Shown here: in pieces, positions 1 to 11,639 of the stretch | Layout of the letters: each line of letters starts with the position of its first letter | Numbering within the stretch: the first letter of the stretch is position 1 | DNA from: Pyricularia pennisetigena | Lineage: Eukaryota > Ascomycota > Sordariomycetes > Magnaporthales > Pyriculariaceae | Length of the DNA stretch: 64,000 bases | Assembly (NCBI RefSeq): GCF_004337985.1 | Contig: NC_043742.1 | Span: 663,705 to 727,704 of the forward strand | Direction: 5' to 3' | Position numbers and translations under genes: made by a program | The notes under the pieces: generated by a model | Databases searched by the model: none | Seen by the model: only the letters and a program-made list of their open reading frames with translations | What the model was told of the DNA's origin: nothing

Positions 1-79
1 TTGAGCCACGAAGTGGAGCGAAGCGAACGAAGTGGATCAATTGTGGAGCTTTGGGCTTCAGGGATGAGCCCTGAGACTA
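1..79 (+). mobile_element. TAG-MULE right terminus (copy cut by window edge)
   Basis: This is the right end of the non-coding DNA transposon that recurs throughout the window. It holds the GAAGTGGAGCGAAGCG motif and closes with the terminal inverted repeat CTGAGACTA. The next bases (acctgtggg, 80-88) resume a reverse-oriented copy of the same element at an internal position, so this copy probably inserted into that one with acctgtggg as its 9-bp target. The matching duplication would lie left of the window. Confidence 0.75.
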
Positions 80-1848
80 ACCTGTGGGTCCATCCAAAGA
101 ACACTCTGGTTCAGGTCTGAGGACAATTTGTCGATTTTCGCCGTTTATGGCGGTATTTTTGGCCCTTTTTCGACCGACACTCCTTTATTATTCCACAATT
201 ACGCAAAATATTAAAAAAGAAAAATATCGTTGAAGATAGCGTTTAGTATTGCTATTAGCAGCGATTTGATTTATTGTTTTATCTTTTATAATGGCCGAAT
301 TCGATACCACCTGCCCTTAATCCGTTCATGGCGGTACTGTTTTTTCGATTTTTTTTCGATTTTCGACTTTTTTTAATATTATTTTTAACTTTTAACCAAA
401 TTTTATACTTTTTGCACGTGGAGGGTGGTATATATGCATATATCGTTATTGGGAATTTTGGTGTATATACCAGATTATATAAGCAGTTAAATAAGCGGAT
501 AGACAAAATATATACTTTTTTATATATAACTTACAATCGAAACTCGTTTATATTTTTACCAGTTTTAACGATAATGAAACCAAAATTTTAAAACTTCGAT
601 TACGTATATAAACAGACGTCCAGGTCTTATCCTATCTATAATATCGGCTTTAAAAACTTTTTAATAAAAAAAATGTTAAATGTGTATTTTATAAATCTTT
701 TTGCTTTATTTGATTAATTTTATATTATTTTTGTTTTGCAGCCAAATCTTATGGTTTTTGCACGTGCGGGGTGACATATATATATTTAATATAATGCTAC
801 ATTTTGGTACGTATATGTAATTCTATAAGCCGTTAAATATGCGGATAGGTAAAGAGTATCCAATTTTATATATATTTTACAATCGAAATGCTTGTACATT
901 TTTACCAAATTTAATATTAATAAAACCAAAGTTTGAAGAAGTGGATAATGTTTATAAATAAACGTCAACGTAAAAGCCGATCTACAATACCGGCCCTTTT
1001 TATTTTTTTATATAAAAAAACGCTAAATTTGTAATATTCTAATATTTCTTGCTTTATTTAATTTAATAAAATTTATAAAAAAAGAGTAAAATAAAGTTCT
1101 TCAATAAATTAATAAAACCATGCCTGAATTAAGCTTTCTTTTAATCTTATCAACAATTGCGTAAATTATTCAAGTTTTTAACAAAATGTTAGTTAATATA
1201 CAAATATCAATAATACTTTTGTTTAAATTGATAATTGCATGCTCTTTGTAGTATTACGTCTACTAGGCTATAAATACTGTAACTAAAATTAGAATTTGTA
1301 CTATATACTATTATTCAAAATAGAAACTAGATATAATGAAAAATTACACATTTTACTTAATATTTTAATATCTTTTCAAATACAGTGCTTACAAAAACGC
1401 GGTCGGCAGTCAAGTAATCAGCAAACTCCAATAAATCTAACGCAGCTTACTATATATTTTTATAATTTGTATTTATTTTTTTATACGAATATTTATTTGC
1501 ATACTATGGGTACACTATTTTCTTTTACCATTATAATGCGAATATATTGTATATACCCGCTACAAACGGCAGAATCCCACAAATTATCCTTATATAAATA
1601 AAATAATTATAAGCGATATCGTAATATTAGGTATATTATTAATAATACCGTTATAAACGGCGAAATGCGACAAATTATCGTTGGTGGTACCGCCGTGAAC
1701 GGCGAAATGCGACAAGATGTCCTCAGACTAGAACGAGCGCGATCTTTTCGGCCAATGTAATTGGTCGAAAAGCCATGTCGCTGAAAGGTACATGGAGCGC
1801 TCGGTCCCCACTGCGAAGCAGGGGGGTCTAGTCTGAGCACTGAGACTA
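80..1848 (-). mobile_element. TAG-MULE copy M2, 1.8-kb class, right end displaced
   Basis: A reverse-oriented copy of the non-coding element. From left to right it carries the conserved GTGGGTCCATCC block and CGCCGTTTATGGCGG-type hairpins. Two diverged tandem modules of about 344 bp follow, each opening with a GCACGTG-containing box (near 412 and 756). It closes with the GC-rich left-terminal block and TGAGACTA at 1848. It encodes no transposase. Short ORFs here are repeated in other copies and are not believed to be genes. The AT-rich interior against GC-rich ends fits RIP of the interior. Confidence 0.75.
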
Positions 1849-2098
1849 ATCATATAATAATAAATCTTTTTCATTTTTTCATGTATCGGGGGAAATGGTT
1901 GTTGGCGATATTACAATATTGGGTTTATTATTAATAATACTGTTATAAACGGCGAAATACGACCAATTAATGTGAGATTGAAACAAGCGCGATTTTTTCG
2001 GCCATTGTAATTGGTGGAAAAGCCATGTGGTTGAAAGGTATATGGAACGCTCGGTTCCTATTGCGAAACGAGGGGGCCTAGTTTAAACACTGAAACTA
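1849..2098 (-). mobile_element. TAG-MULE left-end fragment M3
   Basis: A second reverse left-terminal block lies immediately after M2. It matches the hairpin and GC-rich terminal region but is more mutated (terminus TGAAACTA instead of TGAGACTA). No right end is present, so it is a truncated relic. Confidence 0.65.
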
Positions 2099-2270
2099 GA
2101 TTTAACGATTAAACAAATTAATTGTGCAACAACAGTATATTATCTCTATCACCCGCTAGTAAAGAGTTATTTGCCATTTTAACTTTCCATTAACCTTATA
2201 CGTAATACACCTTTTCCCCGCGTTTCAGATTAAACCTATTTTACTTCGTAACTTTTTTATAAGATATAAT
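2099..2270. other. Short AT-rich spacer
   Basis: No gene seen. Bases near 2127-2150 (gtgcaacaacagtatattat) resemble part of the LTR-like repeat found at 13556 and 60303, so this may be a remnant of that repeat. Confidence 0.35.
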
Positions 2271-2437
2271 GCGAGTAAAGATCAATACCTGCCACGAACG
2301 GCGAATTGCGACAAGCTGTTTTTAAACTAGAACGAGCGCGATCTTTTCGGCCAGTATAATTGGTTGAAAAGCCATGTGACTAAAAGGTATATGGAGCGTT
2401 CGGACCCCGTAAGGGTTTAGTTTAAAGAATGAAACTA
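2271..2437 (-). mobile_element. TAG-MULE left-end fragment M4
   Basis: A third reverse left-terminal block, with part of its GC-rich core deleted (near 2406-2415). Its outer terminus is GAAACTA, ending at 2437. Read on the minus strand this terminus starts TAG and lies exactly at the end of the M35-like gene, where it acts as the stop codon. Confidence 0.65.
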
Positions 2438-3367
2438 AATGTCTTTGTCGATAATGGTGTTGCTGTCAAGACCAGTACCAGCATGAAGGGCGAAATATCC
2501 GAAAGTGCCCGAATTCTTAAGGCATTGCTCTTTAGGAAGGCTATAAATATAAAAGTAAGTCGATGTTTCCGAATATTATAAGGTTATATACGTAGAAATA
2601 CTAACTTCCTTGCGTCACGATCGAAATCAGCATGAATTAAAGTTTTTCCCACTATTGTAATTTAATTTCACGTTAGTTATTTCGGTTATTTGTAAAAATT
2701 TAATAAATTTGAGCTGGTTTCCTGTTCGTGGGGTTCACCTACTTTTTCTAAAATGTGACAAAGTCTTTACAAGGAATAAGGCTCTTGTATCGACAGTAAC
2801 TGTATAAAAGGGAGGGCATATATAAATTTTGGTTGCGTGAGGAGATACGAAAGTAGGGTTATGTGGGCCACATTTAGCTTCATTATTTGTGCATTCAAAA
2901 TGCGCTTTAGATTTTTTGAGATCGCATGCTGTTCTAATATTATTGTAATACGATTGGAGCCGCTGAATATGTTCGGTGTCGTCGGTTTTAAAATATGTTT
3001 GCCGTAATTCTCGGTTAAGTTTAACGGCGTCAATAGCCAGAGACGCAAACGTTTCACATCTAAAAATTCTAGTTAATAATTGTAAAACTGAAAAATTTGG
3101 ATTTTTAATTATACCTTGACATGGCTTCTGTAATAAATTGAACTTGGTCACTATTGCAACCCTGTATTTTCCGGTTTTCTCGGGTTACGGCTTGCAAAGA
3201 AGCTGACAAACTAGCTTCTGGTGTCTTCACGGAAAAATTCCCTTTATTAGCTTTAATTATTTCCGAATTTTAAAAGCGTTTGGGGAGTTTTTTTTATTTT
3301 GTACCTCCAAGTTAGTAATAGCAGCAAAGGCCGCGCAAACAAATGTCAAAACAATAAAATGACGCAT
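2435..3367 (-). CDS. Secreted M35 (deuterolysin)-like protein, active site degenerate, five-exon model
   Basis: Proposed exons (minus): 3367-3305, 3224-3115, 3059-2743, 2651-2606 and 2540-2435, giving 213 aa. The start is chosen for its signal peptide (MRHFIVLTFVCAAFAAI). Introns 2-4 have good signals: GTATAA...TTTTTAG with an ATTAAC branch, GTAGGT...AATAG with AACTAAC, and GTTAGT...TATAG with CTTAC. Intron 1 (GTACAA...GTGAAG) is weaker; a one-base frameshift near 3266-3274 is the alternative. The mature part has Cys at about 44, 59, 103, 114, 121 and 139, then IYICPPFYTV, LVKTLSHF and, after two introns, NSGTFGYFAL. This order resembles fungal M35/lysine-specific metallo-endopeptidases, the family that includes effectors such as AVR-Pita. 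The zinc motif HExxH reads KTLSH (about 156-160), so catalysis is unlikely. The open frame across 642 coding bases contrasts with the RIP-damaged surroundings. The stop codon lies in the adjoining transposon terminus. The family call is by motif memory only. Confidence 0.5.
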
Positions 3368-4092
3368 GGTTTAATTGCGGAAAAAACGTTAACTATATGT
3401 TAAAATAATTGTAGTTTTGAAAAAGTAATACCTGGTAATGTAAACTAAAATGCTTTGTTTAACAGCAAAGAAATAATGGAATAAAACCGATGGCTTTAGT
3501 TATTTATCCTTTGCTTTATATGTCTAATAATTTGCAATTTTTAGTAATAGCAAGGGTAATAGTTTGTTCCTTCGTATAATTATCCATTAATGCGGGTTTT
3601 ATAATATTTACCAATTATATCCAGAGGAATAATTGTAGCGAAGCAAAATTATATATGTGCATAAAACTCCGACCGAGTAATGGAAATAACAAGAACCAAC
3701 ATATAAAATTATTAAATGAAAAGGAGGTTATTTTTGTCTGGCTTCTAATAACCTTTGCGAATTTAATTTTAAAAACTCAGTCGACCCCCAGCCGCCCCCC
3801 TTTTGGAGTAGCGACGCCTGAAAACCATGAATTAAACAAAAAAGTTATAATATATTTGCTTATGCTACTAAATAAAATAAAATAACGATAATAATATATT
3901 TATTTATAATCAGGAAATAAGCATTTTCGGGAAATCTTTCCACATTTACTAGAAATATTTCTGCGCAGGTAAATAACGGGGACAGGTAAAACTAACCACC
4001 TTCTATTAATGTACATTTTTCGATATTTTTGAATTTAACGGCTTACCCCTAAAGCCCAGAATTCCCCAATTGTGGGCAATTGTGGTCTTGTA
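3368..4092. other. Upstream non-repetitive spacer of the M35-like gene
   Basis: No convincing gene. A minus-strand TATA-like stretch (ACATATAGT, near 3393-3401) lies about 30 bases upstream of the proposed start. A plus-strand frame at 3655-3885 has no recognisable motif. The 3781-3800 stretch is unusually C-rich for the region. Confidence 0.4.
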
Positions 4093-5330
4093 TTAGTTTT
4101 AATGCTTAGACTAAGCCCCTGCGGGGTCCGAACGCTTTATATACCTCTCAGCCACATGTTTTTTCGACCAATTACGTTAGCAGAAAAGATCGCGTTCGTT
4201 TTAGACTAGAGACATTTCGTGGTATTTCGCCGTGCGTAAGTAATATTTAAACTATATTCGCGTTATATATACACTATATACGCAGAAATAATAGTATAAT
4301 CACTGTATCCAATGAAATTCAAAATAAAAGAATAAATAAAAGTCGTAGGAATATAGGGTAAGCAGCGTTGCGATATTTGGATTTTTGTTATTATTCAAAC
4401 GCAGAAACCGCTGTGACAGCTGCTTTAGCTGTACTAATATTAGAATATTAGATATGTTTTTTACCCTTTAACACATTTTACTGTAATTGGTTTATTACAA
4501 CAGATAATATTAAATGATATAAATATAGCACTATTTCAAAAAAGAATTTTGCTTACTAAATGCATTAGGTTACATTTAATAGACTTACACTCATTTATTG
4601 ATAATCCACAATATATAATGCCCAAGTGGGGTTGTCGGATTATCCGTTAAATTTATATTTATAGGAGTTGGGATGTAAAGGTTAGCGAATAGGGTTTACC
4701 CTATACCGGGTATAATACCCATTGTGCAATTACGAATTAATTACCCTGTAGCACTGTGTGCGAGCCCAAAAATGGTTTATACGGCATCAAGGGCTTTTTT
4801 TGCAAAACCCGTACAAAATAATTTTTCAGAAAATCGTTTGCGGCACCGGATGGCTTTTTGGCGTGCGGACGCCCATTTCGAGCTCGGAGAGTAAATAAGG
4901 GAGATAAAGCCAGTTTTTCCCCACCAATTAATTAACCTATTAATTGCAAAATTGGTGTATTTAATCCCTGTAATTACAGGCTTTGTAGCGCTAGTTATAC
5001 CACGCCGCACCTAGGTTTAATACCTAACCCCTGTTAGTAGGCTATATTGCTAACAATATATTGTAGCCAACCTGAAAACGCTAGTGCCTGCGATTATCGT
5101 TTAAAATAAATAATCTATCAATGTTTATTTTTTCATATATAATTTACTAAGAAATTAAATACTTAACTCATTGTTTTAAAAGCAAGCTAAAGCTTTTATA
5201 GACTCACTAGACTAAAGTAATACATGTATAAATATACATTTGCTATTTATTTTTTTGAAGGAGGTTTAATTAACGAAATAATATACAGAAAATTAAAACG
5301 AATTCACCATTTGTTAATATAAAGATATCT
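4093..5330 (+). mobile_element. TAG-MULE copy M5, forward, split by a copia-B LTR
   Basis: A left-terminal block (TAGTTTTAATGCTTAGACTA at 4093, a mutated TAGTCTCAGTGC) leads into AT-rich interior up to about 4548. Interior typical of other copies (tgcctgcgattatcg, cf. 14340) resumes after the LTR at 5056. Its right end is not visible, so the copy is incomplete. Confidence 0.55.
4549..5055 (+). repeat. Diverged solo LTR of copia-B
   Basis: Matches the 553-bp copia-B LTR over most of its length: the block ttgtcggattatccg, the GCGGCACCGGA box, the ctgtaattacagg palindrome and the ending ccacgccgcacctagg...taaca. No copia coding sequence is attached, so it is a solo LTR inserted in TAG-MULE interior. 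The 5' boundary is approximate because of heavy mutation. Confidence 0.6.
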
Positions 5331-5349
5331 AAATGAATTATTGTTCATT

Positions 5350-5529
5350 ATATCCATTTTTTTGCATAAAGTGAGTCCACATTTGTTTAGTTTTAATCCA
5401 TGGTATATAGTGCGGAAATGGGGTTGTCGGATTATCCGTTGATTTTATATTTATAGGAGTTGTGATTAAACAGTCAGCTAATTGGGTTTCACCTTGTACG
5501 GGGTATAACACCCATCCGACACCAACTAA
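5350..5529 (+). repeat. Truncated copia-B LTR fragment
   Basis: The 5' third of a copia-B LTR (gagtccacatttg, atagtgcggaaatgg, gttgtcggattatccg), broken off at 5529 where another TAG-MULE left end begins. Confidence 0.55.
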
Positions 5530-5532
5530 TTA

Positions 5533-5924
5533 TAGTCTCAATGCTTAAACTAGACCCCCATGCTCTGCAGCGGGGACCGAACGTTCCATATACCTTTTAA
5601 CCATATGGTTTTTCGACGAATCACATTGGCCGAAAAGGTCACGCTCGTTTTAGTCTCAGGATAACTTGTACATTTTCGCCGTTTATAGCGGGTATTTGCA
5701 CTGTATTCGCACCATGCATGCGCTGCATATGCAAAGATAACAGTATAATTACTACACGGAATTGAGTATTTATATACAAGAATTAATAGAAATCGTAAAC
5801 CTATAAAGTAACCTACGTTGCAATATTTGAATCTTCTACATTTTTCAAACGCAGGAATGTAGCCTCTTTAACCATGTTAATATGTAAATATTGAATATGT
5901 TTCTTGAATTTTAATTTATATTAT
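5533..5924 (+). mobile_element. TAG-MULE copy M6, left part, interrupted by copia-A
   Basis: A clear left terminus (TAGTCTCAATGCTTAAACTA) and subterminal hairpin region. The element is cut at 5924 by copia-A; the AT-rich DNA from 13347 is the likely continuation. Confidence 0.65.
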
Positions 5925-6159
5925 TGTTGGAATAGAGGTAATCGCGGTCAAAAATCAACAATAGAGCGGTGAGTCACGTGTAATACCGCACGGGTCAACT
6001 GCACGTGACTCACCCGCCCAATTGCGAAATATAAAACGGAAGGACGTTCAAAAACTCAGCTTTAGACAATTTCATAAAACAGACAATCAATATATATATC
6101 TTTATACTCATATAACAACGTTCTATTAATCGATCGACCTGACGGAAAATCTATTAACA
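5925..6159 (+). repeat. Copia-A 5' LTR
   Basis: Direct repeat of 13109-13341. It contains the GC-rich stretch around ctgcacgtgactcacccg. Differences from the partner are largely transitions (for example gagtcacgtg versus aaatcacgtg), as expected from RIP. Confidence 0.85.
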
Positions 6160-6394
6160 CTGATTAATATTACTTAAACAATACAGAAAAACAAAACAAA
6201 GGGATTAAACGTTGATACCGTTATTTCATCAATGTTTAAAACCAATAGGACATCCTATGGTTAATAAAATAAAACCGGCCTTACCAGTTAAAACTTTCAC
6301 ATTAAACGGGTAACGCCTATATAAAACGTTACGTAAAAAAAGGAAATAATAACGGTCATTTTACGAATACTTAAAGGCTTTTGGAATTTACCAT

Positions 6395-6775
6395 TTGAGC
6401 AAATTACCTTATAAATTGATAAACAATGACAAAACCGTATATTATTGGACAAAATACGATAAAATAAGCGCAAAAACCGGTTCCCAGGTTAACGACGAAC
6501 GCTATAACAGGGTACGAACCCTCCTTGACAATATATTGTCGAAATTGCAACTACCTTTATTAATCAAAAAGCGAATCGACGCTGAATTCCTGTACGAACC
6601 TTCCCACGAATTCCCGGAAAACCCGGAAAAAATATTAATAGCTCGACGAAAAATATGGAGTTTTAAAATATTTAACCGATTTAGGGAGGACGAACGCAGA
6701 AAAATACTATTAGTTTCGTACCAAAAAGATTTCGAAAAGTGGATTGGAAACCATTTCATAACCTGCAATCCTTAA
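6395..6775 (+). pseudogene. Copia-A gag-like remnant
   Basis: An open stretch of 126 codons beginning with TTG, rich in charged residues, near the 5' end where gag sits in this class. No zinc knuckle is visible. It is called gag from position only. It is the longest intact frame at the 5' end of the element. Confidence 0.4.
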
Positions 6776-8739
6776 ATTTAAAAGGCTTAAAAATACATTC
6801 CGAATTTTATAAAATTATTTTACCAGGTAAAAGAAATGGACAAAACGGTTAACGATTTGCCGAAACGGTAAATTGGAATTGCAAAATCATTAAATAAGCA
6901 ATTCGATTACCCGGTCACCAAAACTTCCAAACAACGGAATTAAAGACCGAAAATACGGAAAACGTTGTTCTAAAAAAAAATAAAAGGAGGAGAATAACCG
7001 GTTTGCAAAAAAGGGGGCAGTTAAAATTACCCTTTCCGCAAATTAAAAAATCAAAGGTTTTATTAAATTCCCAAAAAAAAACAAAATTTTAAAGAAAACA
7101 AAATTACAACGGTTTCTAACGCGGAATACTACGGTAACAGTGCGTTACAATAGATAATAGGGAATATACTAACACAATACGGAAAAGTGCTAAACGTTTA
7201 CGACCATATCCCACCATTGCAAATCCCAAACGAATTAATTGAACCACACCAAATAAAAACGTTTAACAGCGCGTAAAATAAAAACAAAACCTATTTAGGA
7301 GAACCATATAATATTTTGGACGACAAAGCTAAAGGTTTTATAGGTATTTGCAATATATTCCAAATCCAGCTAGCCCAAATCCATGCATTATCCCCACTAA
7401 TTCCAACAAAAAGCGCAAAAACGCTTTTTTTAAAACATGTAAGCAGGCGAATAACGTTTAAGGAAATATGTATAAAGTTTAATAAACGGTTTAAAACACC
7501 GTTTTTACGTTAAATATATTACAAAAATTGGAGTTTTATCAGCTTCGGAAACGTTAAAACGGAACCCGATTATAAGGGAAAACGAGATTTAAAAATTATG
7601 CAAATTATACTAAAGAAATTGCAAATTTACCATAAATTATTGAAGCTTAAATATATTAATAAGGAGCACCTTGTTGCAGCGACCCTAAAGGTTATCGAAA
7701 ACGTAAAAAAGCTTTAAACCGTTATTGGTAACACTGCGATTATTTTCTCGGTATTATCGAACCAGATGTTAGTTGTTTTTAAATTGGAAAAGCGATATAC
7801 GGTATATAATACGTTTTTCGTTAACCGGAAACATGAAAGATATAAGGACCGTAAAAAACGAGGTAATAACCATTACCCGCGCCGAAGATACGATAAACAG
7901 CCTGGCCAATTTATCAAAAATAAAGATATTATTTGTGCGGTAATCCAGGGTGTAGATTTTCAAAATATACAAAGGAAGAAAGATAACGGTGGCGAGAGCA
8001 AAAAAACGAAATAGGAAATACCGAAAAGGAGACCAACGCGGAAACAAACAATTCCTTACCAACGATAAAAACGACGAATATAAGGAATATAAGGAAAAAA
8101 GCTCGAACGACGAATTTAATAATGAAAAACCAGATATAAACGATTCGGACGGATATACATTAATTTATTTTATGAATTATAATATAGCGGTACTTTTAGC
8201 AAACGAAACATTCCGCCACAAATTAAATTAAGGCTAAAGAGCGTTTTAGGGAAACGAAAAACCGAAAAGGGGTTCCCGCGCCAAATTCTAAATAACAGGA
8301 TTCAAATAACGTTTAATATGGAATTATACCGGATATAGGCGCTGCAATGATATAAACGGCCGGTATTAGCTACGTGAAAGCACTGTAACGCAGAAAACCG
8401 GAAATTCAAATCGATAAATCGAATCCAAATAAAGCCAGAATGCGTTTTGGAACAGGCGAAAAAATTACCGTTATAGCAAAAATTACCTTAAATATATGAA
8501 TTGGTATTATAACGTTCCACGTAATACCAATTCGGACACCATTTCTTGTTTATATTAGGGATATAGATAAATTCGAGGTATACGTAAATAATACCAATAA
8601 CGAATTTATAAAAGTCGATAATACCAAAGTGCCAGTTTTACGCAAATGGGGGCACCCATGGTCTTTTTTACCAGGATTAGAACCAGGCGGACCGGAAATA
8701 TATTTCACAAAAATAAAAAGCACGCTCATAACGTTTTTA

Positions 8740-9430
8740 ACCGAAAAAGAATTGAGAATGGTTTATCGAAAATTTGGCCACCCTTTGGTAAAACGTTTAT
8801 GGAAAACGTTATAAAGGGTAGGCCACGAAGTTAGCCGAAATGCATTAAAGCTGATAAACCGCTTTTATTATTACTGCCAAATTAAGGGAAACGCACCATA
8901 ACGTTTTAAATTCACCTTAAAGGACGATATACATTTTAACTACGAAATTATAGTGGACGTAATATATTTGGAATGTAAACCCGTCCTGCACGTAGTCGAC
9001 GCGAGCACGGTATTCCAGGTTACACGCTTTTAAAACAGTGTAACAGCGAAAGAAATATGGGAAATATTAAACAAATGCTGGATCGAGACGTATTTAAAAT
9101 TACCCGATATTATTATATAAAATCTAGGCATGAATTTTACCGCGGCCGGATTTGAAGCAGAAGCACGATTTTTTGGTATAGCATGCAACCAAGTACCAAA
9201 CGAGGTATATTGTTTATTAGGAAAGGTCGAACGCTATTATAAACCGTTACAAAAAGCGTACGAAATAATGAAAGTCGAATGCAAGGAAATAATACCGCAA
9301 AACGCATTACAAGCAGCGGTAAAAGCCGTAAACGATATTATAGGCCCGAACGGCTTTATATTTACCTTACTGGTATTTAGGGCAATATTATGTATTACCA
9401 ACGATTTAACGCTTTTAAAAAATCAAATAT
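8740..9430 (+). pseudogene. Copia-A integrase remnant
   Basis: Begins with a GAG-pre-integrase-like piece (ELRMVYRKFGHPLVKRL). The core follows: FKFTLKDDIHFNYEIIVDV, then NEVYCLLGKVERYYKPLQK, then ALQAAVKAVNDIIGPNGF. GKVERY holds the catalytic glutamate of the DDE triad in fungal copia integrases. Several in-frame stops and frame changes interrupt it. Confidence 0.75.
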
Positions 9431-10239
9431 AATGCGCCGAAATTGTTAATAAATTTATACAAGAATTTAAAAAGTAATGGCCCAAAGTAAAGTTAAAAAA
9501 GCGATAAAAATAAGGATTGGCCCGAATATCGAATTAAAAATACCGATATTATTGGAATTGGAATCAAAAGTTTTAATATTTAAAGAAAAACAGAAATAGA
9601 CCGGACCCTTTAAAATATTTAACGTATTAAATTCGACAATAACTGTTAATGTGGTAAATGGCCTTTCCACGTTTTGAAACACATATGTAAAGCCATACCA
9701 CCGCTTTACAAAATAAATAGAAAAAGATAACTACGAAATTAAATCGAGAGAACCAGAGTTCCGATACCCAAAGCCCGAACAGCTAAAACGTAGGGGAAAA
9801 TTTAAAGGATCGGGGAATTGGAAACCGAATATTTGAAACAAACCCACGAAAACGAGAAATGCAAAACCCGAAATGATAATACAAGCACGACCCCTGGATA
9901 TAATATTAAAAGACAATAAAATATAAAAACGCTATTCGGATTTAAAACACGATATAAAAACGAAATTTAAACAATTACAAAAAAAAATATACAAAACGGT
10001 AAATACCCAATTCTTAAAAGAAAAGGAGCAACGAACCCACAAACTTGCCATTAAATATAAACGAAAAAACCAGATTAAAATTCCCGGGAAGCCGTTTAAA
10101 AAGTCCATATGGTAGGAGGTAAATATTTTGCTAATTGCAGGAATTTTGCGACTGGTAAATAAAAAGCAATTTAATAATGAAAGGATTTTCGGATCGCGAT
10201 TCGTGAACGAAATTAAAGGATAACTAATACGACTTTATA

Positions 10240-10720
10240 AAAAGTCACGTTTTATTTTATAGGGAAACAGCGATTCCGAAAAAAGAAAACTGTTTACGCA
10301 ATTATTTACAATAATGCGACACAATGAAAGATTTATATTAGTTCTTACACCGGTTATAAAGGAATTCGGATGCAAATTGATGTTTAGCGATATTAGCCAA
10401 ACGTATATTTGAAGCTTTACGAAGCTATAAAGGGACGTTTTTGTGCGAATCCCAAAAAAGATCGAATGTCGATATCCCGCTAACACGGTATTCAAATTTA
10501 TAAAACCTTTTTACGGATTCGTAAAGGCAGGTCTATATTGGTTCGTTATATATCAGCGTTATTATAAAGAGCGTTCAAACTGCATTCCATTAAATCACAA
10601 CCCGTATTTAACTTTTTTCAAATAAAACGACAATTTTCGTATTGTGGGAATGCAAATAAATAATACGCTAAATCTGGGAAATAAAAAGTTTATTCGGCAG
10701 AAGCAAAAAAGCTCGAAAAA
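10240..10720 (+). pseudogene. Copia-A reverse transcriptase remnant (RVT_2)
   Basis: The segment around 10470-10560 reads YPANTVFKFIKPFYGFVKAG, a typical RVT_2 stretch. Downstream, IVGMQINNTLNLG stands where fungal copia elements usually carry an Asp-Asp catalytic pair. The two Asn codons are what G-to-A mutation of GAY to AAY would give, so the active site appears lost through RIP. Confidence 0.65.
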
Positions 10721-11077
10721 GCAGGTTGTCGGGTTAAACCACAAACGATTGTATAGCCAGGAAACGAGCAAGGTTTTGACGGTTGTTTAATTAAAATATT
10801 TAAGAGAAATTTAATTATACGCCAAAAAGGACAATTCGACAAATTATAATTTGTAATAATAAGTTAACCAGGGGTAAAGCTTAGGTATATTGTTTAACGA
10901 ATTAAAAGGCCGAACGTTGTATTGATTTATTAACTGGAGGTTGTATTTGACTATGCCGCGGCGGCGCAAACAATGAAACCCGATAACGAGAATTATAGTG
11001 TGATAAATAAACGAATCGAATGGTAACGTCAGAACGCACAAAAAGAATTTATTTATGTCCAAGTCGATTTAAGAACG

Positions 11078-11460
11078 GTGAAATTATACGTGTTTGTCGA
11101 CGGGTCCTTTGCGAATAATAAGGATTTTAATTCCCAAATCGGATATTTAATATTTTACGGGAACCAATGTTCCATGGATTAGGAAACCGGTTTTTGAACA
11201 ACCGGTAATATTATGTATTAATTATCGACCAAATGCCACAAAATTACAAAAAGCGTGTTAGCAAACGAAATTTATAGTATGGTTAATGGATTTATCATTG
11301 GGTTCATACTAAAAACCATTATCGGAACCATTCTAAAAAAGCTGGATTTACCTCCATCACCTATGGTAATATACACGGATAACCTATCCTTATACCAATA
11401 ATAAGTGCAATTGTAGATAATAGCGGAAAAACGACTTATAATTGATTTTCTAAATTTAAA
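11078..11460 (+). pseudogene. Copia-A RNase H remnant
   Basis: Reads YVFVDGSFANNKDFNSQIGY, then KITKSVLANEIYSMVNGF, then MVIYTDNLSLYQ. These match the order and spacing of the copia RNase H DG(S)F, E and TDN/TDS motifs. The acidic residues are largely kept although stops are present. The following pol tail (about 11490-11620) resembles the usual WI.G..NP.D..TK ending. Confidence 0.75.
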
Positions 11461-11639
11461 ACAGTTATATTAAAATCGGGAAATTGAAAAGATCAAGTGG
11501 ATTTCAGGACAAACCAATCCGGTAGACTCTATAACGAAAATAGCACCCAATGGGGTTTTAACCGAGCTTATTAATATTGATTCGACGGTAACACGTATTA
11601 AAAAAATGGTTAAAAATTATAAAATTGCCCGGTAAAAGC

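Noticed and set aside
328..591. Open frames in TAG-MULE interior (also 786-968, 18140-18442, 54061-54279, 55769-55990)
   Set aside because: AT-rich, low-complexity Ile/Tyr/Lys frames on both strands that are not conserved between copies.
2735..3151. Single-exon 138-codon reading of the M35-like gene
   Set aside because: It starts at GTG in the middle of the coding region, reads through the 55-nt intron 3114-3060 and stops inside the next intron; the spliced model adds the signal peptide and the C-terminal family block.
3655..3885. 76-codon frame as a gene
   Set aside because: No motif, signal or codon pattern, and AT-rich tail; indistinguishable from chance.
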